A stretch of DNA of 64,000 nucleotides from a virus. The DNA is taken from the IMG/VR virus record IMGVR_UViG_3300001472_000003, positions 15,475 through 79,474 of that record, one strand, 5' to 3'. The notes under the pieces are model-generated. The model did not search any database. It was not told the DNA's origin and saw nothing but the letters and a program-made list of their open reading frames with translations. This document shows, piece by piece, positions 61,609 through 64,000 of this stretch (position 1 is its first letter; each line of letters begins with the position of its first letter). The position numbers and the translations under genes are program-made.

Positions 61609-62402
61609 ATATTAGCGCCTTCTTTCATTATATAATATTCTTCAATTAAATTATCAATATACTCAATATTATCACTAGCTTGTGCTATGGATTCTGTATT
61701 TTCTGTTGAGATATTAATATCATATTTATCATTTATATATTCATTATTTATAGATTTATTTTCTATACCTAATTGGATAGCTATAGAAGAATCCCAACTA
61801 TTTATATACTTTTTAAATTGCTTCATGGATATTATTTCATTATATCCATAGTTAAGTCCATGCAAATGTATTTTTTTATCTCTATCAATTAACTTTCTGA
61901 GTATACCTTTAGATTCTAATTCATACATTAATTTGATTCTAGTATTGTGTTTTAATTTATCATTATCATTTATATTATAAGCCAATTCAGCAGTCTGTGC
62001 AGAAATCATAACATAGTCTATCCAATCTGCACTTATGGCATGATGGAAGCCATAAATTAAATCATCAAGATCACCTACCATACATTGAGGTGCATACATA
62101 ATTTTAAATCCCATTCCTTTAAAAACCTTACCTAATTTCATAGATGCTTCTATTGTTTCCATTGTGTCATATGAAGGGTAGTTAGGCAATATTATACAAT
62201 TGGCTTTTAATTTATTACATAACGTAATTAAATTGCCAAAGTCATCTACACCTTCAGAATTTAAAATAATCTCATAATTATTTTTATCAATAAAATAATT
62301 TAAATATTTTTCATTTGATAAATGATTGGCATACACCATTTGTATTTTATTTTCATCAATAATAGGTAAAAGGTGTAATGGGGCTGTATGTATGAATTTC
62401 AT
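61605..62402 (-). CDS. dpdA: DpdA-like DNA guanine transglycosylase
   Basis: 265 aa from MKFIHTAPLHLLP (start 62402, 1 nt past the gat stop). The TIM-barrel pattern of TGT/DpdA is visible: ILNSEGVDDFG (46-56), ILPNYPSYDT (71-80), IMYAPQCMVGD (101-111), IHLHGL (178-183) and SWDSSIA (202-208), where an Asp near 204 would be catalytic. DpdA inserts preQ0-type bases into DNA. Remote similarity only; strong support comes from the adjacent gat and queC. Confidence 0.7.
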   Translation of the reverse strand: MKFIHTAPLHLLPIIDENKIQMVYANHLSNEKYLNYFIDKNNYEIILNSEGVDDFGNLITLCNKLKANCIILPNYPSYDTMETIEASMKLGKVFKGMGFKIMYAPQCMVGDLDDLIYGFHHAISADWIDYVMISAQTAELAYNINDNDKLKHNTRIKLMYELESKGILRKLIDRDKKIHLHGLNYGYNEIISMKQFKKYINSWDSSIAIQLGIENKSINNEYINDKYDINISTENTESIAQASDNIEYIDNLIEEYYIMKEGANI

Positions 62403-62403
62403 T

Positions 62404-63030
62404 TTACTCACCAAAATAATATGGATTCTCAACTGTATTAAAATCAGAATCTTCTTTGTTAATTACGTTTTTATTTTCTATATCTAATTTAAAAATACGA
62501 TTAGCATCAATAGAATAACAATTTTTAAACATAGTAGAGGATATATTCATATCGCCATCAATAAATAATGGACTTATTTCATTTCTAAATATATTGATAT
62601 TATGTTTATAATACCATACACAACTAAAAGATCCATCGATATTATTAGGTGTTTTTAATTCAATTAATTGCTTTAATAATAATTTAGTATCCCATGAATA
62701 ATCAACATTATATAATGATTGTAATCTTTTAATTTCATATTCTTTTATTATACCATTATGCCATAACAATTGTCCTCCTATATCAGCAGGATGAATATTA
62801 TCATTATAATTGTCAGCTGTAGGTGCTTGTTGATGTACAATACAATAATGATTATCTGGTATTGTTATGCAATCATAGGGTAATGGGCCTAATCCTGTCT
62901 TAACCTCTCTTAGTAATGATGATGTATTATTAATATAAGTTATACTATGAGAGTAAGTACCTCTATATTCATTTAATTTAGCCAATTCAATTATTTTATC
63001 TGAGGAATATGATCCTACAATACTACACAT
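62404..63030 (-). CDS. gat: Class II glutamine amidotransferase (Gat)
   Basis: 208 aa. MCSIVGSYSSDK places the nucleophile Cys at position 2 after Met removal. LNEYRGTYSHSITY, HQQAPTADNYNDNIHPADIG and LLWHNGIIKEYE match the Ntn-type glutaminase domain. In phages such as 9g, a Gat domain fused to QueC makes deoxyarchaeosine; here the two are separate overlapping genes. Confidence 0.8.
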   Translation of the reverse strand: MCSIVGSYSSDKIIELAKLNEYRGTYSHSITYINNTSSLLREVKTGLGPLPYDCITIPDNHYCIVHQQAPTADNYNDNIHPADIGGQLLWHNGIIKEYEIKRLQSLYNVDYSWDTKLLLKQLIELKTPNNIDGSFSCVWYYKHNINIFRNEISPLFIDGDMNISSTMFKNCYSIDANRIFKLDIENKNVINKEDSDFNTVENPYYFGE

Positions 63031-63778
63031 TAATCATTTTCTCCCATGGTATATGTATTTGATATGGTATTGGGTCCTTCATACCTGCTTTTGCAAAACC
63101 AGCTATTCTTTCAGCACATGAAGGACATACACTACATGATGACCCGAATTCATTCGGATTATAACATGTAAGTGTAGATTCAAGTAAATATGTACTATTC
63201 ATTTCTTTACATATTTCTATTTCTTGTGCTTTAGATAAAAGGCTAAACGGTGCCATTATTTCTACTTTATGTGTTCTATTTTGAATAGCTACAGCATTCA
63301 ATGAGTCAACAAATTTTTGTGATGTATCCCAATATCCATATTCATCATGTACTTGAAGGCCAGTAAAAAGGTATGAAGCATTAGAAGCTTCTGCTTGTGC
63401 CATAGTAAGACTTAGTAATATTAAATTACGAAATGGCACATAAGTCTTTGGTTGTGGATCTCCTAACACATCTTTAATAGTCGGCATTGCTACATTGCTA
63501 CCTGATATATTAGCTGATATAGGTTCAGCAATTTCTCCTAGTATACTGAGATCTAGAATCTTATGTCCTATGCCTAGTAACTCACAAAGTTTAGAAGCTT
63601 TAGTAAGTTCTATACTTTGTTTTTGTCCATAATTATATGATAATGCATATACATTTTCTTTACCATATCTTTCAACAAGCATCATAGTCATAATAGAAGA
63701 ATCTAATCCGCCTGATAATACAGCCAATACATTTTTATTTGTATCCGGCAACTTACTGAGTGCTTCTTTTAAATTCAT
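63023..63778 (-). CDS. queC: 7-cyano-7-deazaguanine synthase (QueC)
   Basis: 251 aa. The ATP loop LSGGLDSS (21-28), YVPFRNLILLSL, FTGLQVHDEYGYWDT and the zinc site CSVCPSCAERIAGF are diagnostic QueC features. Makes preQ0 from CDG with ammonia and ATP. Overlaps gat by 8 nt. FolE, QueD and QueE are not in the window. Confidence 0.95.
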   Translation of the reverse strand: MNLKEALSKLPDTNKNVLAVLSGGLDSSIMTMMLVERYGKENVYALSYNYGQKQSIELTKASKLCELLGIGHKILDLSILGEIAEPISANISGSNVAMPTIKDVLGDPQPKTYVPFRNLILLSLTMAQAEASNASYLFTGLQVHDEYGYWDTSQKFVDSLNAVAIQNRTHKVEIMAPFSLLSKAQEIEICKEMNSTYLLESTLTCYNPNEFGSSCSVCPSCAERIAGFAKAGMKDPIPYQIHIPWEKMINV

Positions 63779-64000
63779 TTTGATTCCTTAAGCTTAATTA
63801 ATCTTTCTTTTTCTCTTTGACAATACCATGCTGCTTTGTCTAGATCTTCTATTTCTTTATCAATTAAATCATATCCAATTTCTTCTTTACGTCCAGATCT
63901 TAACAAATACTTAATTGCATTACCTTTAGAAAAATTTAAATTAAAATACTCAATAATATCTATTACCTCATATCCAGCAATAGACTTATAATGATTAGGA
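63775..64000 (-). CDS. DUF3310-family protein, C-terminal part
   Basis: The visible 74 residues (PNHYKSIAGYEVIDIIEYFN, then GNAIKYLLRSGRKE and DLDKAAWYCQRE) match DUF3310. The 5' end is outside the window. Overlaps queC by an ATGA junction. Function unsettled. Confidence 0.85.
   Translation of the reverse strand, partial: PNHYKSIAGYEVIDIIEYFNLNFSKGNAIKYLLRSGRKEEIGYDLIDKEIEDLDKAAWYCQREKERLIKLKESK

Noticed and set aside
1-64000. CRISPR arrays, insertion sequences, integrase or attachment sites
   Set aside because: No regular repeat-spacer structure, no transposase or integrase genes seen, consistent with a lytic T4-like phage.

Overview
The window looks like about a third of a T4-like myovirus genome from a marine host. 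It is very AT-rich, and every gene I can support reads on the minus strand, so transcription runs from base 64000 towards base 1. T4-type hallmarks are the gp45/gp44/gp62 clamp and clamp loader, RegA, gp43 polymerase, UvsX, gp41 helicase, a primase, RNase H, a T4-type lysozyme, and late promoters of the form TATAAATA. Marine accessory genes include PhoH, Hsp20, ThyX, NrdAB, a MazG-like enzyme, HesB, glutaredoxin and a DUF6433-like protein. No photosystem genes are seen. The low GC and gene set suggest a pelagiphage or other alphaproteobacterial phage rather than a cyanophage; that is inference.

Layout in the direction of transcription. 63.8-61.1 kb: a DUF3310 protein, then queC, a class II glutamine amidotransferase (gat) and a DpdA-like transglycosylase. 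This set predicts 7-deazaguanine (probably deoxyarchaeosine) in the phage DNA. A dCTP deaminase/dUTPase-fold gene and a glycosyltransferase follow. 60-50.8 kb: the replication core (45, 44, 62, regA, mazG-like, hsp20, lysozyme, 43, uvsX, 41), with a rho-independent terminator at 56.5 kb. 50.8-48.8 kb: small early genes behind sigma70-type promoters. 48.8-40 kb: late structural and assembly genes with TATAAATA promoters, including a protein with a covalent-nucleotidyltransferase KWDG motif and one with a nucleotidylyltransferase TKGH motif, ending in a 3TM holin and a coiled-coil membrane protein. 40-34.8 kb: primase, thyX, nrdA, nrdB. 34.8-27.6 kb: small and metabolic genes (RuvC-like, glutaredoxin, GT4, HAD, HesB), then a glutamine-riboswitch-like RNA directly in front of a 34-residue peptide. 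27.6-22.4 kb: RNase H, DUF6433-like, PAAR tip, PhoH, PD-(D/E)XK exonuclease, glycosyltransferase and methyltransferase. 22.4-12.9 kb: four large related adhesin or tail-fibre genes. 12.9-6.4 kb: a SleB hydrolase, nuclease, cytidylyltransferase and GNAT, then a tightly overlapping cassette of micro-ORFs, two 2OG-Fe(II) oxygenase-like genes, a SPASM-like protein and a radical SAM protein. 6.4-6.0 kb: noncoding, with a helically phased triple repeat. 6.0-0 kb: a dense run of small early genes behind near-identical sigma70 promoters.

Early control appears to use host sigma70: fourteen TTGACA-17-TATAAT-like promoters, all with 17-bp spacers. Late control appears to use TATAAATA. The three most notable systems are the dpdA-gat-queC DNA-modification block, the glutamine-riboswitch/downstream-peptide unit, and the radical SAM/SPASM/double-oxygenase cassette with adjacent micro-ORFs. 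All functions are read from sequence motifs without database searches.
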